The notes beneath the pieces are model-generated. The model was not told the origin of the DNA. It made no database searches and saw only the letters and a list, made by a program, of their open reading frames with translations. Below are positions 8,185 through 15,536 of a stretch of DNA of 64,000 nt, one piece after another (position 1 is the stretch's first letter; each line of letters opens with the position of its first letter). A program made the position numbers and the translations under genes. Origin of the DNA: Paenibacillus_AA sp045062745 (GTDB lineage Bacteria > Bacillota > Bacilli > Paenibacillales > NBRC-103111); the NCBI RefSeq assembly GCF_045062745.1, contig NZ_JBJGED010000005.1:1-64000 (forward strand), given 5' to 3'.

Positions 8185-8484
8185 ATGACCAACTTCAAGA
8201 AGGATATTCAAAAGCTGAAAGTCAGCAATTTCAATGCGAGCGAAATGACGCAAGCCTTAAATCAAGGCCAACTCGAGGACCAAATCCAAGGTGACCCGAA
8301 CCGCTTGTGCGTTTTCTTCTGCTTCTTTTTCTGCTTCAATCGATGCAGTTGCTCTTGCAGTTGCTCTTGCAGTTGCTCTTGCAGTTGCTCTTGCAGTTGC
8401 TCTTGCAGTTGCAGCTGCAGCTGCAGTTGCAGTTGCGTCCGCTGTGGCGGCGGTCGGTGCGGCGGTTGCGCTCGCTGCCGCTAA
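8185..8484 (+). CDS. TOMM (thiazole/oxazole-modified) bacteriocin precursor with a (Cys-Ser)15 core
   Basis: 99 residues. Residues 1-40 form a Cys-free leader (MTNFKKDIQKLKVSNFNASE...), the rest is a Cys-rich core. Residues 42-52 are Phe-rich with Cys at 42, 46, 50 and 54. Residues 54-83 are exactly 15 Cys-Ser pairs, closed by Cys84. The tail has four more Cys at 87, 92, 95 and 98 among Gly and Arg. That gives 23 Cys and 15 Ser in the core. Heterocycloanthracin/sonorensin-type precursors have the same short-leader, Cys-repeat plan and the same downstream enzymes, though usually with Gly-rich repeats. GGAGG precedes ATG 8185 by about 9 bases. A strong terminator separates it from the enzymes. 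The cleavage site and extent of cyclisation are unknown. Confidence 0.9.
   Translation: MTNFKKDIQKLKVSNFNASEMTQALNQGQLEDQIQGDPNRLCVFFCFFFCFNRCSCSCSCSCSCSCSCSCSCSCSCSCSCSCSCVRCGGGRCGGCARCR
8344..8436 (+). repeat. in-gene 12-bp tandem repeat encoding Cys-Ser-Cys-Ser
   Basis: Five identical copies of tgcagttgctct run from 8344 to 8403, followed by TGC-AGY codon pairs to the TGC at 8434-8436. Identity at the silent Ser codons (agt/tct alternation) points to recent duplication by slippage or recombination rather than selection on protein alone. Confidence 0.95.
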
Positions 8485-8495
8485 GCTAGTTTGCA

Positions 8496-8533
8496 GAACC
8501 CCTGCTTCCTTCGAAGCAGGGGTTCGTTTTTTT
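8496..8533 (+). terminator. strong intrinsic terminator between precursor and enzyme genes
   Basis: GAACCCCTGCTTC (8496-8508) pairs perfectly with 8513-8525 around a 4-base loop, followed by seven T at 8527-8533. It lies 12 bp after the precursor stop and 80 bp before the maturation gene, so it should make precursor mRNA more abundant than enzyme mRNA through partial read-through. Confidence 0.9.
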
Positions 8534-8613
8534 GACATGACGGACAAAAGGTCCTACATAACCATAAATGAGAACCGGTTCCTCTGCACGAGGAATAAAG
8601 GAGGACGAGAACA

Positions 8614-10548
8614 TTGAAAGCATCCGTGCGTCTGAAAGTGAAGGGGGATACGTTTTTTATCCCGGACCCGCGCGGTGGGGTATATTTTCGGAATAATACG
8701 GGCTCCTTCCGTATGGAGGGCGAAGATATCGAGCAATGGCTCGAAAGCCTAATGCCCGAGTTGAACGGCGAGCATACGATGGAGGAATTGACGGACGATT
8801 TGCCGGAGCCTTACCAGAAACGAATCCATGAGATCGCGGACGTCCTGTACGGAAATGGGTTTGTGCGGGATGTGAGTCAGGATAGGGAGCATCAGTTGGA
8901 CGAGAGCCTCATCCTGACGTATAAACAGCAAATCGACTTTTTGGACAGCTTCGGCGGCTCTGGTGCCTACCGATTCCAGACGTACCGTCAAGGAAAAGTA
9001 TTGGCGGTCGGCTCAGGCCCGTTCCTGGTGTCGCTCTGCGCCGCTTTATTGGAGTCCGGATTGCCGCACTTTCAAGTGCTGATCCTGGACCCGGATACGA
9101 CCAATAGGCAAAGGTTGTCGGAATTGGCCGCATCAGCGCGCCGCGCCGATCCCGTGGTGAATGTGGAACTAATAAGCCCGGGCGAGGGCGGGCCGATGAA
9201 TTGGAGCGAGCTGGTTACTCCGTATGATGCGGTCTTGTATGTAGCATCGAACGCGGAGGAACTCGATTCGCTATGGGAAGTTCAATCGGCATGCCGGGAG
9301 GAACGGAAGGTGCTGCTTCCCGCTCTGTTCGTTCGGCAGACAGGCATGGCGGGGCCTTTGGTGCGTCCCGATTCGGACTATGGCCTGGAATCGGCATGGC
9401 GACGGATTCACGAGCCCCTCGTAACTAGGGATCCTGAGCTGCATACACCGTCCTCTACAGCACAAGCGTTGCTCGCGAATGTGATCGTCTTGGAATGGTT
9501 CAAGGCATCGACGGGTGTAACCGAATCCCATCTCCCCGGCCGGTTGTTTCTGCTGAACTTGGAGACGCTGGAGGGAAGCTGGCATGCTTTCCTGCCCCAT
9601 CCGCTGGAAGGCGAACGTCAGCCAGCCGACACCCAAACGCTGGAGATCGGGAAGCTGCTGGAGCCTAACTCCTCGACGCAACCCTCGAACGGCCTTCTGC
9701 AAGCACTCGCCCGTCTGACATCGCCGGCGACGGGGATTCTCCATCTATGGGAGGAAGGCGAGCTGAAGCAGCTTCCGCTATGCCTCTGTCGCGCGCAGGC
9801 GGCCGATCCGTTGTCCGCCGGGCCGGCAACGCTGCTGCCGGAACTGGTCTGTGCCGGCATGACGCACGAGGAGGCTCGAAGGGAAGCGGGACTCGCGGGA
9901 ATTGAGGCTTACGTCTCGCGGTTGGCTCAGCAGAACGATCAGCCGGCAAGCCCTCAATCGGTTTTAGCGGGTATTGGGACGGGGGAGACGGCAGCGGAGG
10001 CGGTATGCCGGGCATTGCAGCATGGCTTAACCGAGCTGTTCGCCAACCGGACGCAAGCCGGTAAGCCGACCGTTACACTGGCGCGGCTGAACGCTATTGA
10101 GGATGCACGGTGCAACTATTACCTGCAGGTATTGGGCGTAATGCAAGGAACCCCTGAGATTAGAGTAGGAGAAGACGTGGCGGGCTTTCCCGTTTTTTGG
10201 GTTCGATCCCAGGACAGTTGGTTCGGCGGTGTCGGCTTGACTCCAGCATCGGCGCTTCGTAACGCGCTCCAGCTCGCCGTGATGAGAGCGCAGCTGGAAG
10301 AGGGGTTCCACCCGTCACAAGCTGTAGTTCAATCCAGGCTGCATATTGATGAGAAGCAACCTGAGCGAATGATTGCGATTGGCGTTGACACCGATGGAGA
10401 CTATGCGGATCGTCTGCGCTCCGCCCTCCAGGTGCTGCAGCGGCAGCAGAAGCGTATTCAGATCGACGAGTTGCCTTTAGAGCCATTTCTGAAAGAAAAT
10501 CTGGCAGGGGCGTACCGTGTCACTGTTCGCGAGGAGGTGATCTCGTGA
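8614..10548 (+). CDS. ThiF-like thiazole-containing bacteriocin maturation protein (with N-terminal RRE-like domain)
   Basis: 644 residues, TTG start with AAAGGAGG at 8598-8605. Residues ~8-95 look like a PqqD-type winged-helix RiPP recognition element (GDTFFIPDPRGGVYFRN, later IADVLYGNGFV), the part that usually grips the leader peptide. From ~127 a Rossmann-like E1/ThiF domain begins (KVLAVGSGPFLVSLCAALLE) and runs into a long family-specific C-terminal half. The best family match I know is the putative thiazole-containing bacteriocin maturation protein of heterocycloanthracin clusters. Its stop overlaps the next start by 4 bases, so translation is coupled. A shortened paralogue lies at 32558. 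Confidence 0.85.
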   Translation: MKASVRLKVKGDTFFIPDPRGGVYFRNNTGSFRMEGEDIEQWLESLMPELNGEHTMEELTDDLPEPYQKRIHEIADVLYGNGFVRDVSQDREHQLDESLILTYKQQIDFLDSFGGSGAYRFQTYRQGKVLAVGSGPFLVSLCAALLESGLPHFQVLILDPDTTNRQRLSELAASARRADPVVNVELISPGEGGPMNWSELVTPYDAVLYVASNAEELDSLWEVQSACREERKVLLPALFVRQTGMAGPLVRPDSDYGLESAWRRIHEPLVTRDPELHTPSSTAQALLANVIVLEWFKASTGVTESHLPGRLFLLNLETLEGSWHAFLPHPLEGERQPADTQTLEIGKLLEPNSSTQPSNGLLQALARLTSPATGILHLWEEGELKQLPLCLCRAQAADPLSAGPATLLPELVCAGMTHEEARREAGLAGIEAYVSRLAQQNDQPASPQSVLAGIGTGETAAEAVCRALQHGLTELFANRTQAGKPTVTLARLNAIEDARCNYYLQVLGVMQGTPEIRVGEDVAGFPVFWVRSQDSWFGGVGLTPASALRNALQLAVMRAQLEEGFHPSQAVVQSRLHIDEKQPERMIAIGVDTDGDYADRLRSALQVLQRQQKRIQIDELPLEPFLKENLAGAYRVTVREEVIS

Positions 10549-12497
10549 ATCCTAAGATTATGGTTATTGGCGTAGGACGACTTGCCGATCTCGTTTGCGA
10601 CCTGTGGAGCCTCTCGTCCGTTTCCTACCGGCTCGTGCGTCAGCCCAATTTGGAGTCGGCCTTTTTAGAATCGGCGGATTTGTCGCTAGTGCTAAGCGAT
10701 GGATGGGATCCCGGTCTGCTGCAAGCGGCGGAAGAGCGGTTCCAGAGCAGCGGCAAGCCGTGGCTGCGCGGTCATGTCTGGATGGGCGAAGGCGTAGTCG
10801 GACCCTTGGTCCGTCCGGGCACGGCCGGGTGTTCCCGGTGTGCGGACACCCGGTCGTTCATGGCAGGGAACGACCGGCCGTCGACATGGGATTTGCAGCA
10901 GTACCTCACCGAGCAAGGCGGAATCGCTTCCGATGCCTGGGGCTCGCGTACCGCGATGCTTCAGCTGGCGCACTATCTGGTGGAGGAAGCCCAAAGCTTC
11001 CTGCAGGGCAATCCCGTCCGCACGGAAGCCAGAATGATGCTGATGAACTTGAACACACTAGGCAGCTCGCTGCATCGGGTACTCCCCGATCCGCAATGTA
11101 CGTTGTGCAGCCGTCTGCCGGAGGATACGGCCGACAACGCCCGGATCGAGCTCCAGCCAAGCCCCAAGATCAATCCCGACCGGTATCGATGCCGTCCGAT
11201 GGAGGAGCTGAAGCAAGTGCTGGCTAGGGACTATCTGGATTTGCGCACGGGCTTGCTGAACGGAAAGATGATGGACCTCGTAGCGCCTTTCGCCGACTCG
11301 AGCGTCAATCTGCCCCTGTTCGGGGCGGATGAAGGCTGCGCGGGTCGAACGAATTCCTACGCGGACAGCGAGCTGACGGCGATCCTGGAAGGCTTGGAGC
11401 GCTACTGCGGCATGTCGCCCCGCGGCAAGCGCACAATGGTGTACGGCAGCTACCGCGAGCTGGAGGATCAGGCTCTCGATCCCCGCTCCGTCGGAGTTCA
11501 TGACCAGCAGCAGTACGAGAAGCCGGATTTTCCGCTGCAGCCGTTCGATCCCGATCGCCAGGTCAACTGGGTTTGGGGGTACTCATTCCTGGAGGAGCGC
11601 CCGATTCTGGTGCCGGAGCAGCTCGCCTACTACAACTCGGGCTGCGGTCAAGGATTCGTGTACGAGACCTCCAACGGCTGCGCCCTGGGCGGCACATTGG
11701 AGGAGGCGATTTTCTACGGCATCCTGGAGGTCGTGGAGCGAGATTCGTTCCTCATGACCTGGTATGCTAAGCTGCCGCTGCCGCGGCTCGATCCCTACTC
11801 GGCCGACGATCGGGAGCTGGAGCTCATGTTGGAACGGCTGCGGGCGGTTGCGGGCTATGACGTCTATTTGTTCGATTCGACGATGGAGCACGGCATCCCA
11901 AGCGTATGGACGATTGCGAAGAACCGCAATCAGCGGGGCGTGAATGTGATTTGCGCGGCAGGCGCCCATCCGGACCCGATCCGAGCGGTGAAAGGCTCGA
12001 TCCATGAGATCGGGGGGATGCTCATGGCATTCAACGAGAAATTGGAGGCGAATCGGAGCACGTATCTCGAGATGCTGAACGACCCTTATCAGGTCAGGCA
12101 GATGGAGGATCACTCCATGCTTTACAGCTTGCCGGAGGCGGAGGAACGGTTTGAGTTCCTGATGGCGGGTGACCGTCCCCTGCGAACGTTTAAGGACCAG
12201 TACCGGCCGAGGGCCCGGCACGCCGACCTCACCGACGACCTTAAACATTTGCTGCACACGTTTCGCAGTCTGAGCATGGACATCATCGTAGTCGACCAAA
12301 CGACCCCCGAGATGGAGCGCAACGGACTGTCATGCGTGAAGGTGCTCATTCCGGGCATGCTGCCGATGACCTTCGGCTATCACATGACGCGCTTAGTCGG
12401 ACTGGATCGAGTGCTGAAGGTGCCGGCGAAGCTGGGGTATGCCGATGCGCCGCTTAGGCCCGAGCAGCTCAATGCGCATCCGCATCCATTCCCTTGA
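10545..12497 (+). CDS. TOMM docking/YcaO cyclodehydratase fusion
   Basis: 650 residues, GTG start overlapping the previous stop. The N-terminal ~220 residues are an E1-like docking domain with a probable zinc tetracysteine: C96/C99 (CSRCAD) and C185/C188 (CTLCSR). The remainder is a YcaO domain, the ATP-dependent enzyme that cyclises Cys and Ser/Thr to azolines; ATP-site features are SFADSE-type SYADSELTAILEGLERYCG and EEAIFYGILEVVERDSF. The C-terminus HPHPFP is the Pro-rich tail needed for activity in known YcaO enzymes. With the ThiF-like protein it should form the heterocyclase. Nothing is missing relative to its 34045 paralogue. Confidence 0.92.
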   Translation: MNPKIMVIGVGRLADLVCDLWSLSSVSYRLVRQPNLESAFLESADLSLVLSDGWDPGLLQAAEERFQSSGKPWLRGHVWMGEGVVGPLVRPGTAGCSRCADTRSFMAGNDRPSTWDLQQYLTEQGGIASDAWGSRTAMLQLAHYLVEEAQSFLQGNPVRTEARMMLMNLNTLGSSLHRVLPDPQCTLCSRLPEDTADNARIELQPSPKINPDRYRCRPMEELKQVLARDYLDLRTGLLNGKMMDLVAPFADSSVNLPLFGADEGCAGRTNSYADSELTAILEGLERYCGMSPRGKRTMVYGSYRELEDQALDPRSVGVHDQQQYEKPDFPLQPFDPDRQVNWVWGYSFLEERPILVPEQLAYYNSGCGQGFVYETSNGCALGGTLEEAIFYGILEVVERDSFLMTWYAKLPLPRLDPYSADDRELELMLERLRAVAGYDVYLFDSTMEHGIPSVWTIAKNRNQRGVNVICAAGAHPDPIRAVKGSIHEIGGMLMAFNEKLEANRSTYLEMLNDPYQVRQMEDHSMLYSLPEAEERFEFLMAGDRPLRTFKDQYRPRARHADLTDDLKHLLHTFRSLSMDIIVVDQTTPEMERNGLSCVKVLIPGMLPMTFGYHMTRLVGLDRVLKVPAKLGYADAPLRPEQLNAHPHPFP

Positions 12498-12513
12498 GAG
12501 CGATGGTGATTCG

Positions 12514-14136
12514 ATGAGCCTGCGCGAGTTTTTGCATCATTTGCAGTTCGAACCGGACAAAATCAAACCACCGGGCTGGGAGACGGATTGGGAGGATGCC
12601 CCGCTGCCGTATAAGCTGTATCGCCGGCTCCCGACTATCCCGCTGTGCGCGGAAGTGCCTTTGACCTTGTATGGGGATGAGGCGTCGGAACGAGTAAAAG
12701 TAACGCTGAAGGATCTGGGCCATCTCCTCTGGCATGTCTATGGGCTGACGCAGATCAGCCAAACCCAATATGCCATGGATGCGCCAACGGGCGAAGGGGA
12801 ATTTGAAGAGGAGGAACCGTCGTTTCCGTACCAAATGTATCGGCGCTTCATCCCATCGGGCGGAGGACTGTATCCGAACGAGCTGTATGTGTATTTGAAG
12901 CTGGAGGGCGCGCCGCATGGGGTGTATCATTACGATGTGGCCCACCATCGCTTGGTGCTGCTGCGCGAAGGCGTCTATGACAGCTATCTGGACCGAGCGC
13001 TGGGACATCGGAGCGAAGTGTCGGCTTGCTGCGCGGTTGCTTTCGTCTCGGCCTACTTCTGGAAAAACTTTTTCAAATACAACAATTTCTCCTACCGCCT
13101 GCAAGGGCTGGACGCCGGCGTGTTGATCGGGCAGCTGCTGGAAGGGGCAAAGCGGTTCGGGTTCAAGGAGGCGTGCGTTCATTACCAGTTCCTGGATCAG
13201 GCCGTGAACCACTTGCTGGGGCTAAGTGATCAGGAGGAGAGCGTATATGCCGTCATCCCGTTATCGTACGATGCGGAGATTTACAGGGCGCTAGATGCAC
13301 CAACAGACACGATCACGGTCACCGCTAGCGACCTGATGCAGGAGCTCTCAGAGCTCCGGCACGAGCAGTATGTGCATTCGGCGCGAATCGTTCCGTTTCC
13401 TAAGCTGCTGGAGATGAACGAAGCGTCCCGGATCAGTTGTACGCAGTCGTTTCGATCGATAGGAGAACGGACCTCACCGACCTTTCAGTTCGAGGAGACC
13501 GAGGCTATCGAGCTGCCGCATGTGGATAGAATGTCATACGATTGGGCGGCCGTGTGCCGGAAGCGGTACTCGCCGGAGGCGGATTATATTCTGCGTGAGG
13601 TCAGTCTGGTTCAATTGGCTGGACTGCTGCGTGAGGCGACCGCATCCTGGGCTTATCGAAACGATTTGGACCGTGAGTCGGCGGCGCGAAGTCCCCGAGT
13701 TTTTCTGTATGTAAGCCTCTATGCGGTTGAAGGGGTGCCGGACGGTGCGTATCGCTACGATGCGGTGCGGCATGCTCTATGGCAAGTGCGTCCCGGCGAT
13801 CATCGGCCCTGGCTGCAGAAGGCCGTTGCGCTTGGTAATATTAGCCTGTACCAGGTTCCGTTAATCTTCCATGTAGCCGGCGACCGTAATCATCTTATTG
13901 AACCCTTGGGTTACCGGGGCTACCGGATCCAGCAGATGGAGGCAGGCATGCTCGTTCAGCGCTTGCTTCTGGCAGCGGGTGTTCACGGCTTTGGGGGACG
14001 GCCTCTGCTCGGTTTCGACCCGGGCCTAAGCGATGAGCTGTTTCGGGCAGCCGATGCGGATGCGACTTGTTTGATCCAAATTCCGATAGGTCCACATCGC
14101 GGACGTGAGCGGCTGGAAGGGAAGTTATCCTGTTAA
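12514..14136 (+). CDS. SagB-type dehydrogenase, tandem nitroreductase-fold domains
   Basis: 541 residues, about twice the size of a single SagB domain. Residues ~50-270 hold the first nitroreductase-like FMN domain (YRRFIPSGGGLYPNELYVYL, then YRLQGLDAGVLIGQLLEGAK). Residues ~330-530 hold a second, more divergent copy (YRIQQMEAGMLVQRLLLAAG, GFGGRPLLGFDP). SagB enzymes oxidise azolines to aromatic thiazoles and oxazoles with FMN. I chose ATG 12514, 16 bp after the YcaO stop with GAGAG nearby; an ATG at 12439 would overlap the YcaO tail heavily. This is the last enzyme gene of the operon. No peptidase or exporter follows. Confidence 0.88.
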   Translation: MSLREFLHHLQFEPDKIKPPGWETDWEDAPLPYKLYRRLPTIPLCAEVPLTLYGDEASERVKVTLKDLGHLLWHVYGLTQISQTQYAMDAPTGEGEFEEEEPSFPYQMYRRFIPSGGGLYPNELYVYLKLEGAPHGVYHYDVAHHRLVLLREGVYDSYLDRALGHRSEVSACCAVAFVSAYFWKNFFKYNNFSYRLQGLDAGVLIGQLLEGAKRFGFKEACVHYQFLDQAVNHLLGLSDQEESVYAVIPLSYDAEIYRALDAPTDTITVTASDLMQELSELRHEQYVHSARIVPFPKLLEMNEASRISCTQSFRSIGERTSPTFQFEETEAIELPHVDRMSYDWAAVCRKRYSPEADYILREVSLVQLAGLLREATASWAYRNDLDRESAARSPRVFLYVSLYAVEGVPDGAYRYDAVRHALWQVRPGDHRPWLQKAVALGNISLYQVPLIFHVAGDRNHLIEPLGYRGYRIQQMEAGMLVQRLLLAAGVHGFGGRPLLGFDPGLSDELFRAADADATCLIQIPIGPHRGRERLEGKLSC

Positions 14137-14142
14137 ACGAAT

Positions 14143-14185
14143 CGGCCTTGGTCCTCAACTACATGGGACTAAGGCCGTTTTAGTT
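14143..14185 (+). terminator. intrinsic terminator at the end of the TOMM operon
   Basis: CGGCCTTGGTCC (14143-14154) pairs with GGGACTAAGGCCG (14165-14177), followed by TTTTAGTTTT. It lies between convergent genes and may serve both. Confidence 0.8.
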
Positions 14186-14189
14186 TTGC

Positions 14190-14894
14190 TCACATCAGCT
14201 TCAACACTTGACAGAGCTCAACCAACCGATGAACGCCGAGGAACTGTTGTCGGTTCCGCTCATGAATGGTGCGGATGGCGTCTTCCGTGAGCTTCTTCGC
14301 TTGCTCGATACTTTGGTGTTCCACCGCGTGCACGATCTCCTTGATGGTGCTCAGGAAGTAAACCGTGCCTCGCAGCGTGCGGATAAGCAAGATCTGGCGG
14401 ATGTGCAGAGGACTGAACCGCCGATAACCATTTTCGGGGTCCCGCTCCGGGGTGAGCAGCCCTTCCTTCTCCCAATGTCGAATGGAGGATGTCGTTACCC
14501 CTGTGCAGGCAGCCGCTTCTCCGATCGTCATGTGCGCCATCCGCTTCCGGCTCGGCAGGACCGGCAGCTCCGGCGTCTGCAGCAGCTCCATCGTCTGATC
14601 TGCGGCGACCTTGTCCCGATGCAGGTTCGCTTGTTCCCGGTTGACCAGCCAGAAGGCCGCATCCAACCGGGCGTTCTGAATGTGGCGAAGCACATCGCAG
14701 GTCAGTGCGACGCCGAAGCCCGGGAACATGGCGCGCAGGCATTGAAAATATGCCAAGTGCTCCTCGGTGTAGAGGCGATAGCCATTGGCGGCCCGTTCGG
14801 GAGCCGGCACGACGCCCCAAGCTTCGTAATGGCGCAAAGCGCTCGTGCTGATGTGCAGCTGCCTCGCGATCTCGTGGGGTTTGTAGTAGCGCAT
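14190..14894 (-). CDS. tandem (double) MerR-family transcriptional regulator
   Basis: 234 residues with two complete MerR helix-turn-helix domains. The first is residues 1-70 (YKPHEIARQLHISTSALRHYEAWGVV, then NGYRLYTEEHLAYFQ). The second is ~120-190 (MTIGEAAACTGVTTSSIRHWEKEGLL, then NGYRRFSPLHIRQI). There is no obvious ligand-binding C-terminal domain. Two fused reading heads suggest it binds DNA as a monomer or recognises an unusual long operator. It converges on sagB, so it is a candidate regulator of the TOMM cluster by position only. A dyad AACCTT-N13-AAGGTT at 14971-14995 upstream of its start is a possible self-operator. Confidence 0.88.
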   Translation of the reverse strand: MRYYKPHEIARQLHISTSALRHYEAWGVVPAPERAANGYRLYTEEHLAYFQCLRAMFPGFGVALTCDVLRHIQNARLDAAFWLVNREQANLHRDKVAADQTMELLQTPELPVLPSRKRMAHMTIGEAAACTGVTTSSIRHWEKEGLLTPERDPENGYRRFSPLHIRQILLIRTLRGTVYFLSTIKEIVHAVEHQSIEQAKKLTEDAIRTIHERNRQQFLGVHRLVELCQVLKLM

Positions 14895-15107
14895 CTCTCA
14901 ACCTCCGTGGAATCCGGTGCGATACTTTACTATAGCAAGGGGCATGAGGCTAAGGCAAATGTTGCACAAAAACCTTTGAACACCGCGATAAGGTTCACAC
15001 CAACCGGCAAGGTTAGTTATCTCGAACTTTAGCACTTGCATCAATGTTGTATAGTATAGGGTGCAGGTTAAGTTTCCGATCTGACAAAAACAAGGAGGAG
15101 CTGAAGC

Positions 15108-15515
15108 ATGCATATTCGCCATGAAGTACCGGACACCCAGACCTATCAGAACTTGAGAATAGCGGCGGGATTGCCGCCCAAAGAACACGAAATCGCCACA
15201 ACCGCCTTGAACCGCTCGATCTTCACCGTAATCGTTAGGAAGGACGGTTCCGAGATGATTGGCATGGGAAGAATCGTGGGCGACGGAGGCTGTTATTATC
15301 AGCTCGTCGATGTCCTCGTTCATCCCGATTACGAGGATCTCGCGGTGAAGGAAGTCGTAATCCGCGAGCTGCTGAATTACTTGGACCAACACGCTCCAGC
15401 CGATGCGGAGATCATCGTAATGGCGGACGTCCGTAACCTTCCGATCTATCAGAACCATGGGTTTAAGCTAGTATATCCGGAGTACTACGGCATGACGCGA
15501 CAGTCCGTTCATTAA
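15108..15515 (+). CDS. GNAT-family N-acetyltransferase
   Basis: 135 residues. GNAT fold features: the central DVLVHPDYEDLAVKEVVIRELL segment covers strand 4, the acetyl-CoA loop (degenerate Q/RxxGxG as HPDYEDLAVKE) and helix 3, and NLPIYQNHGFKL is the typical end-of-domain NxxxYxxxGF motif. The start has AAGGAGGAG nearby. Substrate is unknown. It is followed after 21 bp by the UvrA2-like gene, so the two are likely co-transcribed; together they would fit a resistance module, but this is inference. Confidence 0.85.
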   Translation: MHIRHEVPDTQTYQNLRIAAGLPPKEHEIATTALNRSIFTVIVRKDGSEMIGMGRIVGDGGCYYQLVDVLVHPDYEDLAVKEVVIRELLNYLDQHAPADAEIIVMADVRNLPIYQNHGFKLVYPEYYGMTRQSVH

Positions 15516-15536
15516 TTCGAATCCGAGGAGTTGTGT

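Noticed and set aside
8344..8436. CRISPR-like array
   Set aside because: Units are 12 bp, contiguous, in frame and without spacers.
8257..8547. Antisense ORF rich in Ala-Thr-Ala-Arg repeats opposite the TOMM precursor
   Set aside because: It is the mirror image of the Cys-Ser repeat, has no ribosome binding site and starts in the operon terminator.
12439..12513. Longer start for SagB at 12439
   Set aside because: It would lie within the YcaO tail for 59 bases and adds no SagB-like residues; ATG 12514 follows the YcaO stop closely.
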